This document shows positions 33,386 to 46,287 of a DNA stretch of 64,000 nt, piece by piece. The stretch covers positions 33,599,736-33,663,735 of the forward strand of contig CM042952.1 of assembly GCA_023678885.1 (NCBI GenBank), written 5' to 3'. The stretch comes from Pogostemon cablin (Eukaryota; Streptophyta; Magnoliopsida; Lamiales; Lamiaceae). Position numbers and translations under genes: made by a program. The notes below the pieces were generated by a model that worked only from the letters and a program-made list of their open reading frames with translations, searched no databases and had not been told where the DNA came from. Positions within the stretch are counted from its first letter, which is position 1. Each line of letters begins with the position of its first letter.

Positions 33386-36300
33386 TTATTTTATCTTTAG
33401 GAGTAATATTTTATTCTTATTATTCATATATTATTTTATTCCTTTAATCTTTATTATTAAAATTTAATAAAAAATTTTAAGACAAGTATTTTTTTTAATT
33501 CACAATTAAAATAAGTATAAATATTACATGTTGCACAAGATTGTAAACTATACCAATATTCTTTGTTGTGTACGTTTTATTTTTTAAACAAAAAAAAAAA
33601 AGAAAGAAATTGGATCCACGTATAAATATAAATAATAGGGCTGGATTCAGACCCAAATAATTTATTGGATTTATTTCATATTCAAGTGTTGCATGTGTGA
33701 ATACAAAATGTGAAAGGAATTATTTCTTTCATATTTTAATTTTTTACCTCCCATTTTATACGTATAAAAGTGTTTCCTCCAAGTATTAAAAGTTCATAAC
33801 TATAATAATAATTTACAAAAACACTATATATAACTTATTATGTAAATCCTAATTTTTTTCACCTTAAGTCATTTCCCTTCCAATCCTATTATACCCTATG
33901 TATTATTAGGAATTTAAATTAAAGAGAAAACATGATTTATAAGAGTTTATAATTTAAACCCAATTTACAAGATACTAACTTAATAATTTCTGGGCTGCCC
34001 AAAAAGAAATCATCATATATATTTAGCTGAATATGGGTTCTTTGATACTTGTCTTTCTGTCTTGGTTGACATCTTTGATACATTTTTCTAAATGGGCTAG
34101 AAATTTTCATTTTATATGAAATGGGCCAGGATTATAAAGACGTTCTGATAGTTGGGCCTATTTTCATCCAAACGGGGCTATATCGCCGGCCCAAATAGAG
34201 ACTTATTAGTGTTACAACTTACAAGGCCTCGGCAAATTGAGTAGTATTAATTTATCATCAAAAGAGCGTACATGCATTTTACTCTTTTTTCTTTTTATAT
34301 AGGTGAGTATTAGAGAAATAAATTTGTATGCAATATCTTCTTAAAATTTTGAATAGGTAAAAATTATATATATAAATTGTTATAAGTTAGTTCATGACCA
34401 CTCATACTCCACCTACTTAATATTAGATTTGTTTAGTTAAATAAGAATGTTGTTTTCTTAATAAATTAATTTTATCTAAACTTGTCTCAAATTTAGTTGC
34501 ATTGGACCACTTAAAAAACTGTGTGTGTATATATTAAAGAGGTCTAGTGAATTAGGCAAGAGTGTGATTAAAATATAATTATGAATATAGGTTCTCATTA
34601 ATTAATGAACTCAAATAGTTTGCATACTTGACAGCTGTTGATGAGTAGATGGAGCACAAAAATAGCATCAAACTTTGACTTTGATTTCGATAAATCCGAA
34701 GAATTTCCAACTTGCCAATTTCTTAAGGATTTACATGCTACTTCTTATTTTTCTTTCTTTTTCTTTATGCAGATTTTAAATCAAATTTCATTATAATAGT
34801 ATTATTATATAATCTATGGATTGGGACTTAGGAGAAAAGTATCATGTTTCAAAAGTTTTTTATTGTTCTTATTTTTTCCTTACAACTTGATGTTCTATAG
34901 TAGTGACATTATTATTTTTCTATATAACGATAATGCTATTTAATTAATTAGATTTGGAATTACTCTTTATTATAATAAAAAGTTAATTTATAGTATATGA
35001 GATTGTTGCTTTAATGTACAAAATGTAATATGACTATTATTAATGAACTTTTTTTTTTGAAACAAGACTATTGTTAATGAACTTAATAGAGTAATTCTAT
35101 GTAAATATTTTAAAGAAACACTTAAGGTGAATTATAGATAATAATTAATTATTTAAAAAATGCAAAATAATTCTTTTGATTAAGTGAAGAATTGAGGAAT
35201 ATCCACGCTCGTTGGGCTTGTTTGTTTAGATTATATAAATGAATTAGCTTTAAAATTTTAAAATTTTACCACAAATTAAGAATGCATGGATTAAAAAGTA
35301 TAATATTTTAATATATAATATATAATAGATAGTTATAGTAGTGTTGAGTATGGACCCTATGAAAATATATTAATTGTTTTTATGAGTTCCAATTTAAAAA
35401 AAAAAGTGATCTTTTGATATGATACTATAATTAGTAAAAAATTTTAATACTCCTTTCTTCCTAGATATTTATGTATGCATATATATGGGCAAATGGATTA
35501 AGAATTTTTTTAAAAAATATATAATATAAGAAAAAAAATAGGAATTAATAAGTAATAAAAAAGTAAATAAAATTGGTCGAAATAATAAATAATATAAAAG
35601 TATAATTAAAGTTGTAGGAATTGAAAATATAAAAAATATATAGTATATATTTTTTATATTTTTATTATGAATAAAACTTGTAAAAATACTTTTACAACTC
35701 AAAATCATTCATAAGTGTACACAAATAACATACGTACGCAATAAAAGTAGTAATCATACAAAAAAAATTGTTGATGAATGTCAGAGTTAGACAAATAATT
35801 GATATTTTCTTGAAATATTAAATAGGATATGTATGTATGTATGTATTATTATAATTTATATATATAGCAGCCAAAATTAGCCCATTTAAAGAAACTATAC
35901 AGCTTGGATCAACGTTGACGCCTTTGTATTTAAGCTCAACGCACTCTGCTCATACATACGCTCCATTTCACACCTTCGAATTTCATTTTATATTTTATTG
36001 AATTAATAGAGAACAGGGAAACTAAACTCTATAAAAAAATAATTCCATTAATCTAACCATCTAAAGACTTATTAAATTTTATTTACTTTCTTAGAGTTAA
36101 AAATAAATATAATTCCACAAATTTTTTTTTAATACTAACAGTCTAAAAATTTTTTTTTAATTGTGTCAATTTAATCTAAATTTCACCAAAAAATTGTAAA
36201 TTTCTAAAAAAATTTAATTAAACTTATGCAATCCAAATTTTTTTCAATATAAAATTATTAAAATTTGGATCGGTTTTACGTAAAGGACGATTTTTTATTT

Positions 36301-37026
36301 TATATTTTTCTTAATTAAGCGTTATAATAAAGATGTGAAAAACATAATAAAAAAAATGATAAACTCGTATTGTGTTATTTATAAACACAATTAAAAATAT
36401 AAATAAAATATTATTTTAAAAATGAGACAATAGGAGATATATGAAAATAAAATATAAATAAAATATTATTATATGAAAATGATTTTCAAATCATAATAAA
36501 CTACCGAAATTAGTAATTACCTTAAAAAATACGTCCAAAATTGAGTAAAATCAAAACGTGAAGACCCCTTCAGCCCAGCAGCGTTTTATGTGGTTCCAAT
36601 ATTGTGGAATCTTGGTCATGATTTTACAATTAAGAAATTATTAAATTAATTAGTTAGAGATGAATTAATTGGATGACGTCGGTCACATAATTAAGAGACA
36701 AGAGTCTAACTAATATAGGCGAAAGGGACGACTCCTTATTATTTTATGCAATAATTCAAACACAATGAATCATCTTCTTATCTATTCTCTTCTATAGGAC
36801 CAATATTTAAACAACATGCTACGTATATTTTTGACTTCAAGTCTCGTATTAATTCATGCAATTAAAATATATAAATATTATTGTTTAAACTACTACATTA
36901 TATCAGTTCTAAAATGAAATATAAAATCCGTCAATCAACAGCTCAACCCACAAATTACTTGACTAGAAGTATATGATACTCTTAAATAGACCAATTTGTA
37001 AATAACATTCACTCAAAAGATCCACA
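33386..37026. other. 3.6-kb AT-rich gene-free stretch
   Basis: Very AT-rich. No exon-like coding, tRNA or clear transposon ends. TGTATGTATGTATGTAT lies at about 35830. Short open frames here are AT-run artefacts. Confidence 0.5.
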
Positions 37027-37115
37027 TATTAGAAAATGTTATATTTAGTTAGTCATACATTGAAAGAATGTACTAAACAATAATCAATGTGTAACTAACT
37101 AAATACAACATTCCC
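37027..37115. repeat. short inverted-repeat hairpin
   Basis: AATGTTATATTTAGTTAGTC and, reversed, AATGTTGTATTTAGTTAGTT form arms of about 30 bp with a loop of about 25 bp. Could be a tiny MITE or a hairpin transcript; no target copies checked. Confidence 0.55.
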
Positions 37116-37890
37116 TCATACCGTGAGGGCTAACCCAACTCACACCACCAATAATTCAATCAAATCTATAAAATCCCGTCCTATAATTGTCTCAATCCGT
37201 ATAAATCCATTTCATTTCAGACGAGTTGTGGTAAATCCAATCCATTTTGAAAGGTTTATAGCTAGTCATTCAATTTGTTACAAAAGTCGGATAAATATTA
37301 AGATGATAGATGTATTGATTAAACCATTATGCCTGGCCTCTCACGAATTAGTTACACTGTCATGATATTCTTATAGAAATATTTATTTTATATCTAATGC
37401 TAATCAATCATTGGTTGCATGCCAAATTCTTGTTTTGTAATGAACTTGTATGTCCAAACAAGTTTGAGGTGGTACGTCTATTTCGAACCATATCATATCG
37501 TGTATTATGGAAAAAAAGTGCTCAATTATTACATTTCAAATCACTTAATTGAAAAGTGATACTCTATTTGTTAATTCTTAGCCATAAGTTAATGAATTTT
37601 GAGTCGTTAATTTTAGGCACTGCGTGGATTAATGGAGTGAGAAGGGGAAAGGAAAGGACATGGATTTATTCATGCATTTTGCTGCCACTAATTTTTGGAG
37701 AAAATTATGACGTACGTAATTGCTAGCCGATAACATATTAATTGGGTTCACATTAACGTTTGGCCTAACATTTTTTATTTTGTTAAAAGATTGAGGCTCT
37801 TATGTGTCCGAACACACGGATCTAATTATGTATGTTCGGATCGATCCATAAGAAAACGGGTCATATAAATTAAAAAGGGAATTTCAAAAC

Positions 37891-38120
37891 ACATTATTCA
37901 CCTTCTATTGTGTGATTTCAACAGTGCGATAATTTGGGGAAATTCATCACGCAATTTCAGAGAATCTAGGCGATAATCTGGAGTGTGGAAGATGGAGTAC
38001 GGAGGACATTATTCACCTTCTATTGTGTGATTTCCGTGCTGCGATAATTTGGGCGAATTCATCACGCAATTTCAGCGAATTTGGGCGATAATCTGGAGTG
38101 TGGAAGATGGAGTGCGGAGG
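37891..38120 (+). repeat. 115-bp tandem duplication
   Basis: Copies at 37891-38005 and 38006-38120, both beginning ACATTATTCACCTTCTATTG and ending ATGGAGTNCGGAGG, with few differences. They sit near the left end of the large MULE. Confidence 0.88.
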
Positions 38121-39049
38121 ACGGCAATCAATCTGGGTGATTCTTCATCCAAGTGCATGAGATTCTACGAATTATAACTTCCGCTTCGACACTGATCAGG
38201 TATGTAATTGTGAAATCCCATCGTGATTTGCTAATAATTCTTATTAGGTTTATAGAAAAATGTATGGAATTTGTTTGACGAAATGCACTCGACTATTTCT
38301 TCCCCTTTCTCTGGCCACTGGTTGTTTGTTGGTTTAAGCATGTTAAAGTCCTTGTGATAGTGTATATGTAATTATTATTTGTAGATTTTTATGTAAATGG
38401 TTCCTGATTTCAATTGTTTGGCATAAAATTTGAGAGAAATAATGAATGGATAATCATTGAAACAAATATGCACATGGCTGAGATACTTGAACTAGTGAAT
38501 GAGTTGGACAAATGCTTATATTTCACAGTTTCTATGTGATGATGGAATAAAATTGGTGTTTGAGTTATTCTTATACTAACTATCTAATTGTGAATGAGGG
38601 ATTAAAATAACTAATTATTTTACACGATATAATTTCATAAATTTATGAATTGATTGATGGCCGTGAATACATTTTATCTTCAGTTACAATTTTGGAGTAA
38701 TTTACTAGTTTGAATGTCTAGATTTCTGGTTAGTCCTGTTACCCTTGCCTTAGCCCTTTTCTTGAAAAATTTGATACATTTCTCCAAATATAAGGCTACC
38801 TTCTTTATTACTCAATTTCTATCCTTTTGGTAGCTGAAAGAGGAGAAGAAGAGGTTGATGAGGATGAGGATGAGGATGAGTATGAGTAAATTGTCTATGA
38901 GTTTATGCTTAAAAATGGAGTTTAAATATAGTTAAAAACTAAATTGTGATCTTATTATGTGGTAAGTTGAATTCCTACGATTAGGTGATTCTCTTGTTTT
39001 GTTCTTGCCCATAGTTTCATGCTTTCTTGATTTTTTTATCAACAATGTA

Positions 39050-39540
39050 CTCTTTACTGATATGTAATATACCTTTTTTATGACAACAATATACTCTTTA
39101 CTCATCCACAAAAAACCCTTTGCAACTTCATACAATTTACACAACCAGTATACTCTTTGTATGACAAATGATGTACCCTTTACTTATCAATAATGTACCC
39201 TTTACTCATCCGCAATATAACTTTTACGCCATGCCATAATACCTTTTATAATAAACTTGAAGCCCTTTAAACTCCATACCTTTTGCATGACAACAATGTA
39301 CTCTCTGCTAATCAAGAATGTACCCTTTACTCATCAATAATATACCCTTTGCAAATCCATACAGTTCACATGAAAACAATATACCCTTTACATGACAAAT
39401 ATGTACCCTCTGCTGATAAAAAATGTACCTTTTACTCATCAATAATATATCATTTACAAATTCATATAGTTCACATGAAAACAATATAACTTTTACATGA
39501 CAAATATGTACCTTTCAACAGTAGTTTATATACCCTTTAG
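39050..39540 (+). repeat. TGTACCCTTTACTCATCAA array, first block
   Basis: Degenerate units of about 20-30 bp, e.g. AATGTACCCTTTACTCATC and ACAATATACCCTTTACATGAC, all in one orientation. Confidence 0.75.
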
Positions 39541-39565
39541 TTGTAATGACTGTACCTGCTTTCAG

Positions 39566-40374
39566 AGAAGAGATAGAGTTCGGATTTTATTTATAAGCAT
39601 GCATGGAGAATACTGGACAAATTCCGTGAAAGTGCTGGATAAACAAGATATGAGTATTCAATCCGACTTGCATAATAGTATTTGCAGCCAACTGCTACAG
39701 AGCTGGCCGTTAGAAATAAGATTGATCATTTTAGATTATGGGCTTATGGTAAGTCAACTATGTGGACTACTTTGTTGTTTTTGAGATTTAGTAGGGCAAA
39801 ACTAAATCCTATTTTAGAGTATAATTGGCTGCTTTTAATTTTATTTTAATTTTTTATTCAAAGATATTTGTTAATTTTACCATAATCTAACAGCTTAGAT
39901 AATTTGATGCACCTATATCCATAGATTTATGAATCCTAGTAATACTCTTAAATACTATTATATAATACTTACTCTAGTAAACGTGTACACTTCAATAGTA
40001 GTACCTGCTTGATTACCCCATCCGTCAACATAATTTTCTTCGATTCTCAAATTCTATCCCCTTATTTCTACATCTCTATACTTCATATCCAATTTAATGT
40101 ATATGTTCTCTAGTTGGTTTGACTTTTACATGCAGAATTTTTGTTTATTTGTATGGGTAAGTATATTATGTGGCAAGACCAAAAAGATTCTGATGGAGGA
40201 GAGCAATGTGCAGGTTTTTGCTCTAATATTGTGTTGGATCCAGTTAATTTAGTTACAAAATGGAGGAAGAAGAGGATAAAGGGCCACTTCAAAAAATGCA
40301 AAAAAAGTAAGTGGAAAATTTTAGAGTTAGCAAAGGAATTTGGATCTAAAACTCCAAATGCTCGTTTACTTTAG
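39566..40374 (+). pseudogene. exon-like pieces, possibly FAR1-related C-terminus
   Basis: Two plus-strand stretches with proper splice borders: 39566-39749 (acceptor TTTCAG, donor GTAAGT) and about 40138-40374 (acceptor ATGCAG). They read RVRILFISMHGEYW...LDYGLM and ICMGKYIMWQDQKDS...DPVNLVTKWRKKRIKGH, ending KEFGSKTPNARLL and a stop. The DPVNLVTKWRKKRIKG part resembles the basic tail of FAR1-related (MULE-derived) proteins. That is a weak, memory-based match. No catalytic domain is visible, so I call it a fragment. Confidence 0.35.
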
Positions 40375-40504
40375 TGATGTAATAGGTTAAATACTATGAA
40401 AGATTTTAATGAATTAATAAATTTCTTTGGATTTTGAATGAGTAAACTATTATGTAATTATGAAATGTTTTTATTAAAAACACATTGTAAAATTCAAGTA
40501 TTAG

Positions 40505-41165
40505 ATAACTTATTATACCCTTTAGTATTGAACGTCGTACTCTTTAGTACAAAATTATATACTCTTTGTACTATGCCAATATACCTTAACAACATCAACT
40601 TGAAACACCATCAATAACAGATGTTCTAAAATCTATACCCTTTGCATGACAAAAAATATACCCTTTACTCATTAACAATGTACCCTTTACTCATCAACAA
40701 TGTATTCTTTGGCGACTTAATACAATTCACATGACGACTATACCTTTTGCATGACAAATTATGTACTCTTTACTCATATTAAATGTACGTTCTAATAATT
40801 AAAAAAAATACCATTTGTAATTCCATAGATATTACGTGACCACAATATACCAATTTACATGACCATAGTGTACCCTTTATATGACCACAGTATACTTTTT
40901 ACTCATCAATAATGTGTCCTTTACCCATACACAATATACTCTTTGTGTCATGCCATAATACCTTTTATAATAAACTTGGAACAATCTGAACTCCGTACCC
41001 TTTGCATGATAACAATGTACCCTCTACTCATAAACAATATACTCTTTACTCATCAACAATATACCTTTTGGAATCCATATAGTTTATATGCCAATAATAT
41101 ACCCTTTGCATGATAACAATGTAACTTTTATATGATAATAATATACTCTTTGCAGTGACAATCAT
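40505..41165 (+). repeat. TGTACCCTTTACTCATCAA array, second block
   Basis: Same unit and orientation as the first block, e.g. AATGTACCCTTTACTCATCA and GTACCCTTTGCATGATAACA, about 25 copies of varying quality. Confidence 0.75.
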
Positions 41166-41384
41166 ATTGATTAAATTCAAATACAAGTTCGCAAAGTGTA
41201 AATGAAGGACAAAAGGATATGATATTTCCTTCATATACAATGACACTGTCTCACTGTACTAATCATAAACCACAGCAAAAACTAATCATGTAATGCATAA
41301 AGGTTATCACTCCAACTTGATATAACTATGATCAAATACTAGTCATCAACACAACATATCCAAAAACTAAAACAACTTCAACAA

Positions 41385-41900
41385 AAACAATCAATTATGC
41401 CTCTTCTCAAGATTAACTTTCTCCAATTCTTTCCATTTCTCTTGAGCAGCCCCTCTCTTTCTCTTCTACAACATTTAGTATTTTTTTCTTTTTCTCCTCA
41501 ACTTTTTCCTTTAACACATGAGGCTTCTCCTTGTAGAATTCATACTCAAATTCAGTAGCTCGAGCCTTCATTTGATTTTGATTTGACAATAAAATTGTTG
41601 CATAGATCGCAGCCCTAAGTATAAGTCGGATCTCAGGCTACATAGAAAACAAAAGTCATAATAAGTAATTGTATAAAGAAACTAAGCTTTCATTTTGCAT
41701 ATAAATATACAAGCAAAATTAATAGTCAAAATAAATTACCTTGTTCAAATTAGGAGATGCATATGGCATTCTATTGAAGTGTTTTGGATGGTGCATCAAA
41801 AACAGCTAGAAATCATTGGTGCTTTAAAGGTTTGCCATTTAAATGGCGCATACTCAACTTCATAAATAGAAACTTCAGATGCTTTGGGATGTTGTGTTTC
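41385..41900 (-). other. minus-strand exon-like pieces, unidentified
   Basis: The reverse strand reads PEIRLILRAAIYATILLSNQ and a Lys/Glu-rich segment (KEKVEEKKKKILNVVEEKER) ending at a stop near 41395. Further upstream it reads SIYEVEYAPFKWQTFKAPM. Stops interrupt the second piece. It may be further captured or decayed coding sequence of the large MULE; I do not recognise the protein. Confidence 0.3.
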
Positions 41901-43258
41901 TTGTTATCTCATCATTAGCTAGTTCATTAATATTGTGCTTCATGTTGTCTCATAATTAAAGAAAAATTAGTCCACTGAATCAATAAACATTGATGAGTGA
42001 CAACCATTTTCTATTTAAAATCTAGGAATGTAAAACTAATTAAATTAGAGTGTGTGTACTTCAAGAGTAACTGTACTTATCAAGAAAATAAATTTGGCAT
42101 ATGCAGAACATAGTTTGGACCCCTAGGTTTAGTCATATTGAATTAACACATGTTCAATGATATTATAACACAACGTTATAATTAACTAGCAAGAGATACT
42201 TTAACATCTAGAATTCATACATCGTGAAAGGTTGACAACAATTATATATAGAAGTTGAAGAATTTATGACATAGTGACAGTAAACAGTCACAAAACTGTT
42301 CAATACTTACACTCTGAAATCATGTCAGTTTTAAATCAGAATTCATAAAGGAATTGCATTTTTTTTTCAAACCAAACTCTAAAGTGTGTGTGTGTGCTGA
42401 AACAAAAGATAATTCATTACAAACTAACCCTATTATGCTCAATACAGAAATAATAGAACATTTCAGGATAGACTCTAAATAGTTAAATTATGAACCACTG
42501 CAATTTTCAAAATAACATAAGCACCTTGTTATTGAAACTTCCAACTTCTATCCACCTTCATGGATAAAACAATACTAAAACTTGTCCCAAAAATAATTCA
42601 ACTATTCAACTAACATACTTTCAATGTTGGTAAGATAGTCGGCTCTAAAATTTACATATATTTGCTCAAATATAATGGAAACAATAACCTGTAAATACTA
42701 GAAAACTCTATTGACTCTCATAGGCTAGGGTATGAGATCGTTTCACCACATTTCACGATCTCTCATGAGTAATTAAAAGTTAACACTAATATATCATAAA
42801 TCAAACACCAGATAGATGATTTTTTTTTACCTGGACAGAGTTAGATGAAATCGGTTAGCGAATAGTGAGAACGTGGAGTACTTGAAGATTGCCGAAACTT
42901 TCACCAGTTATTTTCAAACCTCAACCAATTGATACCTTGCGAACCATCGCCACACTCGAAATCTTCACTGAAATACCATAGTTAATTGGTGGCGAGTAGC
43001 AGCCAGAGAATTAATCAAGAAGGAAAAAGAGAGAGAGAGAGAGGGAATGAGAGAGAAGGAGAGAACGACGTGATGTTCATGTGAACCCTAGAATGAATTG
43101 GGTAATTTTTTTCTTTAAATATTGTGGGTCGGGTTGATAATGCGGACAGGGTATGGTTTGGGCGCACAGGTCTAAATCTGTGCACCCGGAAATACAGGAG
43201 CTTTTGCCTTGTTAAAATTATTAATAAAAATATTTATAATTTAAATGTTATTCTCTTG

Positions 43259-43519
43259 TTTTTAAATGAGTTAATTGCAAAAAAAATCCACGAACTTTAC
43301 TCCTATTGCAAATTAATTCTCATTTTTAAAAAATTGCAAAAAAAAACCACAACCTTTAAGTATTGTTGCAAAACACACCCAAATTTTGATTAAAAGTATG
43401 ATTTTTTGCAACAATACTCAAAGTTGGTAGTTTTTTTTTGCAATTTCTCAAAAGTGAGAATTAATTTGCAATAGTAGTAAAGTTAATGATTTTTTTTTGC
43501 AATTAACTTTTTTTTAAAT
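43259..43519. mobile_element. palindromic MITE with 9-bp target copies
   Basis: TTTTTAAAT at 43259-43267 and 43511-43519 flanks 243 bp. The arms match closely: AGTTAATTGCAAAAAAAATC on the left, the same plus one A reversed on the right, with ACTTTACTCCTATTGCAAAT / ACTTTACTACTATTGCAAAT further in. Starts 51 bp beyond the end of the large MULE (target copy ending 43217). Confidence 0.8.
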
Positions 43520-44474
43520 TATTATTGTAAAATATACCAAGTGAAGAGTTGTTACCTTAGTTGTTCACCCTTGATGGATGCATGTTGCAATTATATGAAT
43601 ATACGTTTGTACTGTATTATTAGGTCTTATACAAATTCCCTTCTTCGACACACTCTCTTGTGAACGGATACACATAACAAAGGCTAATTCATTATTAAAA
43701 GATGTTTATTATACAAATAAAATATTTCTATTGATGGTTAAAGTTTATTTATAGCAATAAATTATAATATTATAATACTCTAAAATTATATTTTAATACT
43801 TTATTTATCATATTTTAGAAGACTACCCTGACTATTTGTATACTATATAACAATTACTATCATATTTTACTATTTCTAACATAAGTGAAAATTTCACGGG
43901 AGACTTTGTTGTTATTTATTTATTTAAATATACCTGCTCATGTGGTGTGTGTAATTAAGTATATATTATTAATAAATTAAAAAATATATATATATTAAAT
44001 AAAGGTTAATCATTGTGATAAAATTAATGGAAACTTTGGTATGGATGTGGACTGCTAAACAAATGAAACGGTAGTGAGGCGTCACACGTTTTTCATTTGT
44101 TTTCCCGATTACGGAAGCCGAATTATATGATAATACATGTTTTATTATAATTAAACTAAGAGTATTGATGCTAATTAAGTTTAATGTATGAATTCGAAAT
44201 TCGTTCATTCCTAATTAGTGATTGATTTATTAAAAAAATGTCTAATTAAAAAGTTGAATTCTAATATAGAATCTCCGTAACAATGTGTATTTACAATTAA
44301 TAATTATTTATATGTTGCTTTTAAAAAAAATTAGATTAATTTTTAGTGACTTTGTCATGATAATATAATACTAATAAATGAAATATACATCCAAACCTAA
44401 TAATAAAATAGAACATGAATTAAAAAAAAAAAACAGACTCGCATATGTAAATATTTTCCCTAACCAATATTTTA
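43520..44474. other. AT-rich spacer
   Basis: No gene or repeat recognised. Confidence 0.5.
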
Positions 44475-44744
44475 CCCACTCCATCCCATAGAAGTTGACA
44501 CACTTTCCCTTTTGATTTGTCCCACTAAAGTTGACACATTTCCTTTTTAATACATGGACCAACACAAAAAACAATTAATCTATTCGCATGGCTCCACATA
44601 TCACCTCTAATATAACTACCCACTACACATTAAATATTATTTCTCTCACTTCACTTTACTCCACTTTACATTACATTACATTATTATGTTCCTTAATCTC
44701 CGTGCCCAAAAAAAATTATATCAACTTCTATGGAACAGAGGGAT
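44475..44744. mobile_element. Stowaway-type MITE
   Basis: Ends CCACTCCATCCCATAGAAGTTG and, reversed, ATCCCTCTGTTCCATAGAAG, near TA. The CCCACTAAAGTTGACACATT block shows an internal repeat of the end motif. Confidence 0.7.
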
Positions 44745-44746
44745 TA

Positions 44747-45833
44747 TCATATTATTAGTTGGTCAAATATATATTTTAATATGAATATTATTGTCGGTCA
44801 AATATATAGTTCATTGAATTATTGTCGGTCATATATGCATTTCAATCACGTATTACTTTTAACTATACACAGTCTCTAGCTTGTCAAAGATGTCCAGTCT
44901 CTTGCTATTGTTTTTTCTTAATGTTTCATTTTGTTGGATTCATCGCATTTATTTCGAGTATTTTTTAATATATTTACGTTTTCTTGTAAAAAAAATAAAA
45001 ATAATTGCATTTCTTAATTTAATTCCCGATCGATTTCGTAAAATACAAATCCAATTTTAATTAAATCAAAGTATAGATGCTGAGGGGTGGAGATGTATCA
45101 TTATCAATAGTGGTAGATGATGCCTAATTATATAGATTCTATTTGATTTGAATTTAAATATGGTTAGACTAAACTAAATATCAAAAATGATTGCTAACAT
45201 GCATGTCTATCTACTTCACCACCCATCTTCAATACTTCATTCCATTATATTCTTGATTCAGATAATTAAATAATCTACCTCAAATTTTAAAAAGTGATAT
45301 ACTTCGTCCAAAATCAATTAAACCAAACTTCTAAGCGCTTCAATAAATAAAATCTTGTTCCTCCGCTTAAATATTGTTTAACTACAATATTCACCATGAA
45401 TTGCACACGAATGTTTTGCACAATTTTCGTACATCATCTTCTTTACTATATGTTAAGTGATTGACACGTAAGAGTGAAAAATAAATTCAACCATTACCCT
45501 TAGAGTTTAAAATTTAGAGTATAATTTCTCTTTCCTACGTGTCATCTATTTAACGGTGTGACACATGAGATAATACATCAAATAACACAGAAAATCGAAC
45601 CGAACTTGTAAAATCTCGTGTAAATATCGATTATTTATTATTCATATATGAATAGAAATTATATGGGTGACAATAATACCCATATTGGCTGTGTGTTGGA
45701 ATGTACCTACCGTAGGCATATTATTCACCAGATGGGTAATTTGGTAAGGTAGGAAACCTCTGAACCACATTTTATTTCTTGGACATGGAATTATTTCTAT
45801 AAAATCGAAAAATTAATATTCTACGTACCATTA
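44747..45833. other. AT-rich spacer
   Basis: GTCGGTCAAATATATA occurs twice (near 44758-44825). No gene recognised. Confidence 0.45.
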
Positions 45834-45835
45834 TA

Positions 45836-46079
45836 CTCCCTCAATCCCACACCATCCTTTATTTTTACATTTCACGTTATTTAAGAAAAAATAGTTTTTT
45901 TCACTAACTGTTTTAATTTTTGGAGAGTATTTTAGTATTTTTAAATAATAAATAAAGTGTAAATAATGTTATGTATGAAAAAAACGTAACAAATTTGATA
46001 TTAAAATAATTTTTTAAGTATGAATAATTTTTTGGGACAAATAAATTAAAAAAATGTGAAGGGTTCACCTAAAAGGGAG
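45836..46079. mobile_element. Stowaway-like MITE
   Basis: Left end CTCCCTCAATCCCACACC after TA. The right end, reversed, is CTCCCTTTTAGGTGAACCC before TA. Moderately diverged. Confidence 0.6.
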
Positions 46080-46287
46080 TAAATAATGTTATACACTTAC
46101 ACTATTATATATTTCATCTGTCTTATAAATGTTGTTACAATTTCCTAAATTAGGAGTCTATAAATATAAAATAATGTTATATTATTGCATATGCTTCATC
46201 TATCTCATAAATATAGTTATATTTTCTTTTTTACTTTTATATTTATATATATATATATATAAAGTCTCAACTTACTACTATTTAATA

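Larger units (their letters stand above)
37780..43217. mobile_element. 5.4-kb MULE with exon-like cargo and TGTACCC arrays
   Basis: Perfect 9-bp target copies TTGTTAAAA at 37780-37788 and 43209-43217 flank 5,420 bp. The ends are diverged but alignable: GATTGAGGCTCTTATGTGTCC...ACACGGATCTA and, reversed, GGCAAAAGCTCCTGTATTTCC...GCACAGATTTA. Contents from the left: a 115-bp tandem duplication with promoter/UTR look, a GT donor near 38200, an acidic exon-like piece near 38835, TGTACCCTTT arrays, exon-like pieces at 39566-39749 and 40138-40374, another array, then minus-strand exon-like pieces around 41400-41900. No intact transposase was found. It is related by its ends to the smaller elements at 30189 and 58867. 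Confidence 0.8.

Noticed and set aside
33386..37026. Short open frames in the gene-free stretch as small genes
   Set aside because: All are AT-run frames of 60-80 codons, rich in Ile/Lys/Tyr/Phe, with no splice support or family likeness.
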